NCBI GenBank assembly: GCA_028554645.1
Contig: JAQOOI010000021.1
Location: 2,232,001-2,296,000, forward strand
Reading direction: 5' to 3'
DNA: 64,000 nt
Origin: Omphalotus guepiniiformis
Taxonomy: Eukaryota > Basidiomycota > Agaricomycetes > Agaricales > Omphalotaceae
The position numbers were made by a program, and so were the translations under genes. Shown here one piece after another: positions 20,446-31,301 of the stretch; position 1 is the stretch's first letter; every line of letters begins with the position of its first letter. The notes beneath the pieces are model-generated. The model saw only the letters and a list, made by a program, of their open reading frames with translations. It was not told where the DNA came from and made no database searches.

Positions 20446-23400
20446 ATGTCTTCTTCAGACACACCAAAATTTAAACCTCTCAATCCTGAATGGAGTGGAG
20501 ATATGATGGCTTGGTTGATGCGTATGGGCTATTGGAGATTGGTCTCTGGTGCAGAGTCAAAGCCTACTGAAGGCTCACCTCTGGCCAATTGGGAGATTAA
20601 AGCCAGTAAAGCTGCTGGTGACATCTACCTTTCTCTGGAACAAGATCAGAAGGTTCATGTCAAGTCCTATCTTGCTGGTGGTGATCCTGTTGGCATGTGG
20701 TCAGCTCTAGAAAGAGTGCATGTGTCCAGGACACCAGGTGCACGCTTCAATGCCTATGATGCTCTGTTCAGCATCACAAAGGAGGAGGATGAGAGTTTGG
20801 TTGATCTGGGGACAAGGATTGAAAATGCAGTCTTCACCATTAGGAATCTCAGAGACAAGGAATATACCTTGGAGAAACTTGATGCAGAGCTGCAGGCTTT
20901 GGCCTTAGTCCATGCATTGCCCCCAGAATCTAACCTCACTGCAAACTTGCTGCTATTGGACACATTGGACAAGGACAAGATTCTTCAGTACTTCATTGCT
21001 GAAGAACAAAATCTGAAAAGACAGGCAGAGCAGGTTAACAAGGCCAATGCTGCTGCCAAAGCACAAGGCTATATCAAGCCTAATTGGAAGAAGGGGTTCT
21101 GTCATTACTGCAAGAAGGAAGGGCATTGGAAGGCTGAATGTCCCACCTTGAAAGCAAGGAATGAAGGAAAGAGTGGGAATGGGAGATATCAGGCCAATAA
21201 GGCTGAAGTGAAAGAGGAAGATGTTGTTGAAAGTGCTGGCAGTGCAAGTACATTCTCTTCTAATGATACTTCATCTTCTGACATACTTGATTGGAATACA
21301 GACACGGGGGCCACTTCTCATATGACACCACATCACCATTGGATTAGGGATTATACCCCCTATAGAGTACCTATTAAATTGGCTGATGATAGAATTATAT
21401 ATTCTGAAGGTGTAGGAAATGTTGTGTTTAGACCAATCATTGATGGAAAAGTATCTAGGGATGTTGAATTTAGTAGAGTACTGCATGTACCTTCACTTAA
21501 AAATAATCTGCTTTCTGTTCTGTACTTAACAAAACATAAAGGCTTTCATGTACATATTTGGTCTGATAGAATGGAATTTGATAGAAATGGTCCTATTCTT
21601 TTTACTGCGCGTGTTACTGCAAATAATGTGGGATACTTGAATGGACATACTATAGATAAGTCTGAAAGCCTCTGTTTGACAACAACTCTACCTCTGGATC
21701 TGAAGCTGTGGCACAGGCGCTTCTGTCATCATGGGCACGATGATATATTGCGCATGTTGAGGGATAATTTGGCAGAGGGCTTGAAACTAGACTCTAATGC
21801 AAAGCCAGATCCTGTTTGTGAACCTTGTCTGGCTGGCAAGATGCATGCACATCCATTCCATTCCTCACACACCAGAGCTGATACTGTGTTGGGCCTCATT
21901 CATTCTGATCTCCATGATGTTGGTGTACATTCTCCTAGTGGATACAGATACTGGATCACATTCATTGATGACAAGTGGCGCTTCCGTGCAGCACTTCCTC
22001 TGAAGAAGAAGAGTGATGCATTTGATGCATTCAAGAAGTACAAAGCTTGGGCTGAGAACACCACTGGAGAGAAAATCAAAATCTTTAGATGTGATAAAGG
22101 TGGAGAGTACATATCAAAGGAGTTCATTGCATTTCTGGACAGCTGTGGAATAGAGCGTCAATACACTGTCAGAAATAGGCCTCAACAGAATGGTGTTGCT
22201 GAAAGAGCAAATAGAGTGATGGAGGAAAGGATTGTTGCAATGCTAGAAGAGTCTGGTTTACCAAAGTCATTTTGGGTAGAGTGCCTGGCTGCACTTGTTC
22301 ATGTGTGGAATCGTTGCCCTACATCTGCTGTACCAAACTGCACTCCCTATGAGGGATGGTACAAGAGGAAACCAAAGGTGGATCATCTGAGGGTCTGGGG
22401 TTGTGTTGCATATGTGCATGTTCAGAAGGATAAGAGGAAACACTTGGGATCCCATATGGAAAGGTGTATCTTCATTGGGTATCCAGATGGTGTGAAGGGA
22501 TGGAGGTTCTGGAATCCTGTCACTAAGAAGGTTGTGATCAGTGAGAGAGCTGACTTTGATGAGAGATACACTTATAAAGTTGGATCTTCACAACCACCTT
22601 CCAAACCTTCACCTTCCAAACCTTCAACTAGTACACCACCCAATACTTCCTATGTTCCTCTTGATGATAATCCTCACTCTGACTCTGACTCTGAGTCAGA
22701 TGACCCTGCATTACCTGAACCTGACCATGAGTCCTCTACAGAACAAGACAATACTGGCCCTGAGCAGAATAATGAACCTGCTGATGACAATGATAGTTCT
22801 GCAGAGGAGGAACAGATTGAACCACCTGAGGATGTCCTTGTAGATAATAGACCAATTGCTTTCCGTAGGTCTGAGCGGAAGAGACAGGCTCCTGGTGAAT
22901 GGTGGAAAGTGAACCTCCCTGCTCCCAAGCGAAACAAGGATGCAGATGTGCCAGATGATGATGATAATATGGAGGAAGCCCACATCATGACTGACAATGG
23001 TCCAGAGCCTTTGACATTCAAGCAGGCTATGGATGGACCTAATGCCAGACAATGGCAGGAGGCCATGATGGAGGAGATGAATGCACACCTCACCAATGGC
23101 ACTTGGGATGTTGTGGAACTTCCACCAGATAAGAGAGCAATTGGATCTAAATGGGTATTCAAGATAAAGCACAAGGCTGATGGATCCATTGAAAGGTTCA
23201 AGGCTAGACTTGTTGCCAAAGGATTCAGCCAAAGACCTGGTTTTGACTATCTAGAGACATTCTCATCTACTATGAGACAGACTACAATCCGCACTATTCT
23301 TGCTCTGGCTGCCATTGAGGACTTGCATTTGCGCTCTGTGGATATCTCTCATGCATTCATCAATAGTGACATTGATACAGAGATCTTCATGACACAGCCA

Positions 23401-24578
23401 GAAGGGTTCAAGGAGCGTGGTCCTAGATTTGTCTGCAGGCTGAACAAGTCCCTGTATGGGTTAAAGCAGTCACCCAGACTTTGGGGTGAGAAGCTTGCAG
23501 GAGTGTTACAATCAATGGGCTTTAGTCGCACCCAATCTGATCCAAACCTATATGTCTATCAGAAGATGACATTAAGGTTTTTGTACCTGTCTTTGTGGAT
23601 GACATCACTCTTGCTTCCAAGTCAGAGGCATCTTTGGACCACTTTGTGGCAGAGCTAGCAAAGCACTTCAAACTCCGTGACCTGGGTCCTACATCATATC
23701 TGCTGGGAATAGAAATCACAAGAAATAGAAAGGAGAGAAAATTGTATATGGGTCAGAAACAATATATTGTCAACAAACTTAATGAGTTTGGCATGTCTGA
23801 TTGTAGACCTGTTGGTACACCCATGGATCCAGGAGCTGCTCTGTCAACTGCACAGTGTCCAAAGACTGCTGAAGGAAAGGAAGAGATGGCCAGAATTCCA
23901 TATATTAGTGCTGTTGGCTCCTTGTTGTATCTTGCTACCACCAGCCGTCCTGATATTGCATACACAGCTAGTGTATTGGCACGGTTCAATTCAAATCCTG
24001 GCATGGCACACTGGGTTGCAGTAAAACATGCATTCAGATATCTGAAGGGAACAATGGACATGAAGCTTGAATATGGTCCTGATCCCTGCCAGCCAGATCT
24101 ATTTGTTACATACTGTGATGCAGACTTTGGTGGTAACAGGGACAACTCAAAGTCCACTAGTGGGTATATGGTCAAACTTGGATCAGGTGTGGTTAGTTGG
24201 AGCAGTAAGCTACAGCCCTTTGTAACACTCTCCTCTACAGAGGCAGAATATGTGGCAGGTGTTGCTGCTGGCAAGGAGATTTGTGCCATGAACAGCCTGT
24301 TACAAGATTTGGGATACCAGACACCTCAGCCAGCCAGGTTGCTAATGGACAATCAATCCACAATCAAGGTTGCTAAGAATCCTGAGCATCATGGGAGGAT
24401 GAAGCATCTTGACCGGCATTACTACTGGCTGAGAGACCAAGTTGAATACAAGGTCATGGCTCCTGGATATCTGCCTACTGATGAGAATGCAGCTGATTTG
24501 CTCACCAAGCCTCTCAGTAAGCCCAAGGTGGAGAAGTTGAGGGAGATGATGGGATTGCACATAATACAGAACCCCTAG
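20446..24578 (+). pseudogene. Copia Gag-Pol polyprotein, one frameshift (copy 3)
   Basis: Domains and order match the intact copy at 10655. The N-terminus lacks four residues because 12 bp are deleted after FKPLN. A single A is missing in cagaaagatg near 23563, just before the RT FVDD active site. The first frame therefore stops at 23658, and the remainder (FVDD region, RNase H) continues in another frame to 24578. Everything else is open, so this is either a very recent loss or an assembly homopolymer error. If the A is restored by resequencing, the element would be autonomous. Confidence 0.92.
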
Positions 24579-24703
24579 GTTGAAGAAGTGCATCATCAGG
24601 GGGCTGTGAAGAAGTTGAGGAAAGTGAAGAGGTTGAGGGATATGTGATGACACACTTTATCAATAGAGCACCTCCATTACACAAGTGTTCTATCAGGGGG
24701 CTG

Positions 24704-25093
24704 TGTTGAATGAAGTGCTAGAACACTTGTAGATACTATACAAATACTGTACATATCATTAGAAAGTCCTTCAAGTACATATAATACTATACTAATGACT
24801 TTAATACCTATTGTAGATAGTTATACCATGTATGTAGGGTCATTCTGGAGTGTTTAGAGCGCGCGCGAAAATGTGGACACTCATTTTCACGCCTCATGCG
24901 CGGCCTGACACAACAGGACCAAACAATATGTAAATCCTTACATGTCTGGAGAAATCTAAGACACTTGGAAAGCAATTCTTGTGCATTAAGCTACTATTAC
25001 AACGCTTTAGTGATCTCAGTGAACTGTAATTGAACTCTATTCATTGTGTCTGATCAGTGTATCACTGGTAGTGCATTGTCTTAGATTCTAACA
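24704..25093 (+). repeat. 3' LTR of copia copy 3
   Basis: It is the partner of 19797-20186 and is followed by the target duplication GTTAC. Confidence 0.93.
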
Positions 25094-25275
25094 GTTACTT
25101 GGGTCATTTTTGCCAAGTTAACTGTCTCAGATAGCTTTGCAAGAGCTGCCAGATTTGTCTCCTGGGCTTGTCTAATCTGGTTAAACTGGTTCTGGTGACT
25201 ATCCACTGTTGCAACAATTTCATTGCCCACTGATCTGGTTCTGACTTCACAGTAGATGCTACTTGGTAAGAATCA
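25094..25275 (-). pseudogene. Gypsy gag fragment (right part), reverse
   Basis: It continues the fragment at 19080-19796 beyond copia copy 3 and corresponds to the Gag stretch around 49950-50120. It ends where a truncated TRIM LTR begins. Confidence 0.75.
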
Positions 25276-25431
25276 TATAGAGCACCAGTTATGTGTGCTG
25301 GGTGTTGCTGGTTCAATTCCAGCTCATGCCAATACATTTTCCCTACTTTGTTATGTGGTCACTTGACTGTAAGCAAGTTGCTGCCATTGTTTTTGGCCTT
25401 GTTTACATGGAGCTTCCCAACAGCCTCTGCA
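25276..25431 (+). repeat. 5'-truncated TRIM LTR
   Basis: It starts inside the D arm of the tRNA-like part (agagcaccagttatgtgtgc) and runs to the TTCCCAACA end. The B box GGTTCAATTCC is kept and the A box is lost. Confidence 0.75.
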
Positions 25432-27029
25432 GGAGTAACATAGATTGCTTTGATGCTAGGTGCATGAGACAAAGAGTGAAGAGAGCAATGAGATGTATTA
25501 TTACCAACATCAATGATTGGTGCTCGAGACACCATTGGAGCTTGAGGTGGGTAGCAAGTAGGTGTTGCATCCAATGCATTAGCATAGGAGGAAGGGGTTG
25601 TTCAGACCTCGATGGATTGTCCAAGCCTTGTAAATAACCAGTGAGAGATGAACTGATATACACAGCTAGTTAATGAGTTTAATGTCAAGACAATGCCGCT
25701 AAGTAGAACTTTGACAACAATGGCTTGATCTAGTCAAGCCTTGGGATAGCGCTATGAGTAGCAATGAGTAGCACAATGAGTTACAACTGAAGTGGAGTCG
25801 ACGGAAGATGGAAAATAGAGAGAAAAAGAGATTGAAAGCTTGAGAAATGAGACTTGGCAGAAGTAGAGAGATAGAAACAATGCATTTAGCCAATGTCCTT
25901 GCGCTATTTGAATACAAGCTTTTTCTACAGTAACAGAGTTTCTAATGGGTGCTGAATGTACTCAGTTTCAGTTATGGTAATTGCATATTGCCAAGTCTGT
26001 AGCACAGGTGCAGCAGTGAGCAGAAAAAGGATACTTCATAACAGGGGTATGCTATCTTCCCTTGGGTGATAAGCTCCTCTAGGGTGACCTCGAAGTCTGA
26101 CTCCACGTCCAGCAGGACATTCATACAGCATATATTGAGGCATTGAAAATAATGGCAGTTCCTTTTCTCTTGTGCAGTTCCTTTTCTCTTGTTTTTCCTT
26201 GTTTTTTCTCTCAAGTCTCAGTCTCATTTTCTGTCTCAACTCTCTAGTTGCAATGTGTTGGTAGAATAACCAAATCATCATTATTACTACTGATCCCCGC
26301 GGTAGCATACTAGTGCTGCCTAGTGTCAGGTATTTAGAGTTTTATCTAAATATCTCTGTGTCGCGGGAACGTATCATTAGTTGCCTGCACCCAGTTGTTT
26401 GTGAATAAGGGTATAGTGTGAGATGGGATGAGACCAGGTTGCTGATATCAGATCAGCCAATCACAGATCTAAGTTAGACAGTACTTCGTGTACTGTGTGT
26501 AATGTCAATGAGCCACTTGGGGGCTCTTTAGAGTCAAAGAATAAGGTCCTTTAGTGTTCCGAATGAACACTTTTGAGAATTGAGCTGTACTTTGGATTGT
26601 AAGAGTGCTTGGATTAATTAATTTCTGTCTACTCTACACTTTTATAGGTGACTATTGTTCCCAAAATAGTAAGTTCTCCAGATTCTTCTAGCATATTCTT
26701 CAATGTTCCACGACATTCTACAAAGTTCTACAAGGTTCCACCACATTCTATACCTTTCCATATTGTTCTCCTTATTTCTTTTAGGTACGGGAACCCATTC
26801 CCTTTCAAGCAGAGGTAGCTCATAGGGGAAATATCACTAAGTTGAGTGTTTTTCATGGGAAACTTATGACTTCACTGACATCCACGGGGAACGATACACA
26901 ACCGCCCCGGTTGTCCCTTCATTCAGTCATAAGTTTTCTAGACCGTCAGGTGATACCACCCTGCCCTTCCATGATATCATGCACAAATATTTATTTCCCT
27001 CTGATCGTATATGCTTCTGCAATTCATAT
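25432..27029. other. Long stretch without a supported gene
   Basis: Short frames only. A minus-strand Pro/Ser-rich segment near 25360-25570 could be a Gag N-terminal remnant. From 26680 to 26765 the plus strand shows about nine spaced copies of a TTCTA/GTTCCA word, resembling a decayed tandem array. This may include an LTR or UTR of the reverse gypsy element further right, but I could not define its ends. Confidence 0.3.
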
Positions 27030-27926
27030 TTAATTTCCCATCAAGTGTCCACAGGTGATTGTCAAGGCCTCCCTCCACCATTTGCTAAGAAACCTAAGAA
27101 ATCTGTTTTCAGGTCCTAGAGTGTTTGTAGTGATCAGGGAATTTTGGAGGTGTGGTATTGCTGCGGGTTGATGGTTGGGAATTCGATGGTCAGAAAGAGA
27201 AATGGTCATGGGTGATGATTCGGGATAGGGATCATGGAGAGGTTGGAAAGGTGACAGTGGGGTTGGAATAATGGTAGCTAAGGAAGTGGTCGATCCTGCA
27301 TTTGAACTTTGGGTAATGCTGGGTAGGGATTCTTCCAAGAACACCTGCAAGGAGATTTCAGTCTGGCTATTGACCCATTGCTGCTGCAAGTGCAGGAAGG
27401 TTTCAATGGAGCTGCGCTGAATTAATGTGCATAAGGATACGTTGGGAGTGTCGAAGAGAACAGAAAGCGCGGTATTTTTGAAGATTTCGTCTACTCCTTC
27501 ATTATTTTGCAGCCAATCTCGCGGGATGAACTTGCTGGGAATTTGAAGGAAAAATACTCCGTCCAAGTGTTCCAGTCCAAGTATATACTCAAACTGAAAA
27601 ACTTTAAAAAGACGTGAAACCAGGATTGCACGGCCAGTATGTTGAGTGGTTAACATAAACCGCCCTCGGGTTAGTCGTTCATCAGTGCTTGGCCCTTCAG
27701 TAGAGTATACGTGACATTTAGTGTGCTTCAGAAGAGTGGGGAATTGGTCTGGGCGCATTTGAGTTAAATCCAATTCTGTAGATCCAATGTTAGCCCTGAT
27801 TTCTATATTGTTTATATAGGGTGAAGTACTAATTGGATTGTAGCGTGGATAGTGTGCTTGTAGTGAAGTAGATTGAAGAAAGGAGTGATAGTGTTCGAAG
27901 GAGACAATCAAATTGCTAGAGGCCAT
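27030..27926 (-). CDS. Hypothetical 298-aa protein downstream of gypsy pol
   Basis: This is an open frame with ATG and stop on the same strand as, and 3' of, the broken gypsy pol at 28147-30490. I do not recognise a domain. The N-terminal 190 residues look like a folded, mixed alpha/beta protein, with HLDGVFFLQIPSKFIPRDWL as a hydrophobic landmark. The C-terminal 100 residues are rich in Ser, Thr and Pro. There is no clear signal peptide or membrane segment, so it does not look like an envelope protein. It could be an extra ORF of the gypsy element, or a host or other mobile gene. The absence of stops over 900 bp beside a decayed pol is notable. Confidence 0.5.
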   Translation of the reverse strand: MASSNLIVSFEHYHSFLQSTSLQAHYPRYNPISTSPYINNIEIRANIGSTELDLTQMRPDQFPTLLKHTKCHVYSTEGPSTDERLTRGRFMLTTQHTGRAILVSRLFKVFQFEYILGLEHLDGVFFLQIPSKFIPRDWLQNNEGVDEIFKNTALSVLFDTPNVSLCTLIQRSSIETFLHLQQQWVNSQTEISLQVFLEESLPSITQSSNAGSTTSLATIIPTPLSPFQPLHDPYPESSPMTISLSDHRIPNHQPAAIPHLQNSLITTNTLGPENRFLRFLSKWWREALTITCGHLMGN

Positions 27927-28146
27927 GAGGGCAAATGAGAAACGAAGGAGACTGCTTCGGAACTCTGAAAACTTTGTGTTTTATACTTTTCTTCTTCAGC
28001 AGGGTTTAATTGCCCAATTCGTCCTGCCCTAGCCAGCCGGTACAGAGGAACTAGTGATCCCGAGTTATATAAGGTAGTAGCCTGTATGCTGCCACAGGGA
28101 CATCAAACTCAGCTTCATCCAATTCCTGGAGTCGGTAAGCTTCACC

Positions 28147-30490
28147 TCATGTCTTGCGAATCACCTCATATGGTCCGGAATAACGAGGTTTTTCTTTTTG
28201 ACCTATGTCCTGGTTCCGCCTGGAATTATGAACTAACACCAGACTTCCAGGCTGGTATTCTGCCTGAATGAGCCGTTTTCTGAAATGCTTTTCAAATTCG
28301 TTTTTGGATCTAAAACGAGTTGTTTTGAGTAAGTCAGCAGCCTTTTGAATATCATCAGCATGCTTGGCAAGCTGCTGAATTCTTTTGGCTAGTAGATCTT
28401 CAGTTGTCATACCCAATCTATATTCTTCTACCAGGAAGGTAGCTTCGAAAAGATCAAAGGGCAGTAATGGCTCGGTTCCATGCAGCAGATAATATGGTGA
28501 GTGACCCGTGGACTTATTTATAGTCACTCGATCTGCAAATACCGCTTCAGCCAGTTTCCGTGGCCATTGAGTCACTTTTCCTTTGCATGACTTTATCAAT
28601 GCCTTCCGCAGAATGTAATGTCCTCGTTCCACAACACCATTAGCATGCTTATTATATGGTGAAATCTTGACTTGTGGAATTAAAAGGTGATTCATTAGAT
28701 CTTCAAAGGCTGCTTTAACTTCTGATCCATTGTCGGTTACCACTTGCTGAGGAACCCCATATTGGCAATAAATTTCTTTCCAGAAAAAATTTGCCAGCAA
28801 TCTACTATTGATCGATCTTAGGGCTCGTGCTTCGGTTATTCCTGTCAGATCGTCCTTGGCTGCCACTATATAATTATATCCATGCGCAGGAGGCATATAC
28901 ATTACATCAATGTATACCTTCTGAAAAATCTGAGTTGGGGAAGATACTATTGGTGACTTTTCCATCTTCTTTATGATGGACCACATCATTGTACATATGT
29001 GGCCAATAGAAACATTTTCGAATCAGTTCATAGACTGTGCATATCCCTTGGTGTCCTAACTTGTCATGCGCATGTAAAAGTATACGCAGTCGCTGTTCTC
29101 TATTCAAGGCCACTAACAAGGGAATTCCTGATTTTGTCTTGTGGAACAACCTCTCTCCCTTTAGTAAGTATTTCTGGGCTTGATGCAGGAATCACTTTTT
29201 AAGCTGCACGGATGCAAAGCTAGGAGCCTCTAGGGTTGATAAAAACTGTTTGATATTGCACAAGTGTTCTTCCTTGATTTCACGTGAAATCAAACATGGA
29301 GTAATATAAGGTATTGTTGGATGGGAATTTAGAACCATGGAGGGTTCTTGTTGCTGACGTATCTGTTGAATGAAGTGCTAGAACACTTGTAGATACTATA
29401 CAAATACTGTACATATCATTAGAAAGTCCTTCAAGTACATATAATACTATAGTAATGACTTTAATACCTATTGTAGATAGTTATACCATGTATGTAGGGT
29501 CATTCTGGAGTGTTTAGAGCGCGCGCGAAAATGTGGACACTCATTTTCACGCCTCATGCGTGGCCTGACACAACAGGACCAAACAATATGTAAATCCTTA
29601 CATGTCTGGAGAAATCTAAGACACTTGGAAAGCAATTCTTGTGCATTAAGCTACTATTACAACGCTTTAGTGATCTCAGTGGACTGTAATTGAACTCTAT
29701 TCATTGTGTCTGATCAGTGTATCACTGGTAGTGCATTGTCTTAGATTCTAACAGTATCCATAATGCAATGTTGTCTAGCCAAGTGTCATCATCAGATTCT
29801 ACAATTTCTCCATTGAAGACTGGCCTTCGTGATAGTGCATCTGGGCCTTTGAAATGCTCTGCGGGTACATGTACCAGGTCAAAATCGAACAATAGAATCC
29901 CTTGAATCCATCGATTGATTGTGGCATTAGGTTGTATGTCTGGCTCCTTGAGCATACCTGCCTCTTAACTCCCACCAAGTATAGCCTCCAGTGACACAAT
30001 GCTCGGTACAGTCCAAATAACTTCAGTTTTGGTTGAGGATAACGGGACTCCCGTTTGCTCATGGGTATAGATCTATAACGAGCAGGTATTCTTTGTCCTT
30101 TTTCGTTTAACTGCGACAATATCATCCCAGTTCCCATATAAGATGAATCCACTGATAGGATTACAGGGTTGTCTGATTCATAATCAATGGGTCTCATGGC
30201 TGGAGCTTCGGTAACAGCATCCTTAATTGCTTGAAATGCAATTTCTTCTTCTCCCCAAACAAAATCCTTGTTCTTGTGATACAGTTTGGTGAGAGGCTTG
30301 ATTATCATGAAATAGTTCTTGATCCAAATCCGAACTGTTCCACATAATCCTAAGGACTGCCTAACTTCTTTTGGTGTTCTGAGTTCAAGCCAATTCTTGA
30401 TTTTATCCACCTTGCTAGTATCAGGGATTCGCCCTTGTGCATTGCATTGCTGTCCTACAATTAATACATCAGGTTCACCTCGACATCACT
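28147..30490 (-). pseudogene. Reverse Ty3/gypsy pol remnant (RT end, RNase H, integrase)
   Basis: Reading leftwards, the RT end and connection come first (DKIKNWLELRTPKEVRQSLG near 30410), then RNase H (LSVDSSYMGTGMILSQL). After the solo copia LTR at 29364-29753 comes the integrase zinc-binding part (HAHDKLGHQG, 28907-29149). The catalytic core lies at 28147-28989, with YIDVMY, VTDNGSEV and NGVVERGH as the D, D, E positions, followed by a C-terminal stretch ending in YSGPYEVI. The frame shifts in the zinc-binding part, where the second Cys pair is lost, and stops occur elsewhere. The element is cut off at about 30490, where the KDZ cluster flank begins. Its sequence resembles the family at 48.8-64 kb more than the chromovirus. 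Confidence 0.85.
29364..29753 (+). repeat. Full-length solo copia LTR
   Basis: It is 390 bp, TGTTGAATG to TCTAACA, with target duplication GTATC (29359-29363 and 29754-29758). It is inserted between RNase H and integrase of the reverse gypsy remnant. Confidence 0.93.
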
Positions 30491-31301
30491 ATTTGATATT
30501 AATATAAGACTGCCAAAGTCACCCGGTTAGGCAATTATCTAAGACCAGAAGTCGTTTATTCTCACTGAGTGCCAACAATTCCGTGAATAAAGGTGAATTA
30601 TTTCTATTCAGGAAGGAGTCCAGCCCAGGGTCTATAGCACATGTTCACAAGTCCTCTTGGCACCTCCCGAGTGTTTCCCACCATCACTCCCTTGTCGGCA
30701 AATGTTCTCGCCGGGGCCCATCACCATCACCGAGGTCCCGCTCGCTGTCTCCTGCTTGCCATCGCGCGCTCCCTCGCTTAGTCCCGCCCATACTTATATA
30801 ATACAACTCGTGTCATCATCTTGTCACGCGATATGTACACGTCATAGCCTCGCTCGCCGTCACGCGCTTATTTTTACCATACAGCCTTCCCGCTCATTGT
30901 CCCGCCATCTCTTCTGCCGCTGCCGCCGTTCGTAACATTGCTCTTCCAGTTCACTGCTCATTACCACTCAATGGATGCATTACACATATCAGCCTTTGGT
31001 CATCCCCAATATCTGCCAGGCAGGCTCCCTGTCTTCAATAACGTGAGTTGCTGCTTACTGTCTCTCGAGTCTGACACTGACACAATTGTCACCAGTCGTG
31101 GGGTACGATCTACAGCGCCTGCTAGCGCGGATGCACGGTGCGCACAGTCACGTACAATCGTCTGTGACAGCCCCGTACATTAGCCAATCAACATGTGCTA
31201 TGTTATCTTCGATACAATCAACGCTTATCAAATCTCGATTGGTGGCTTCCTGCTTCTCAACATCTCACCCGGCACCTCGCGCCCCACTCTTCACCGACAT
31301 C
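30491..31301. promoter_or_regulatory. Upstream region of the KDZ transposase gene
   Basis: The composition switches here from AT-rich, CpG-poor retroelement sequence to CpG-containing sequence. No frame with a recognisable domain is present. A TATA-like tatataata at about 30796 and pyrimidine-rich tracts (ctcgctcgccgtcacgcg) could belong to the promoter. I could not identify the outer terminal repeat of the KDZ element. Confidence 0.4.

Larger units (their letters stand above)
19797..25093 (+). mobile_element. Ty1/copia element, copy 3
   Basis: LTRs at 19797-20186 and 24704-25093 (390 bp each, identical by eye) share the private variant gtggacactcattttc. The target duplication is GTTAC (19792-19796 and 25094-25098). 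It is inserted in the reverse gypsy gag fragment. The primer site and polypurine tract are as in copy 2. Confidence 0.95.
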
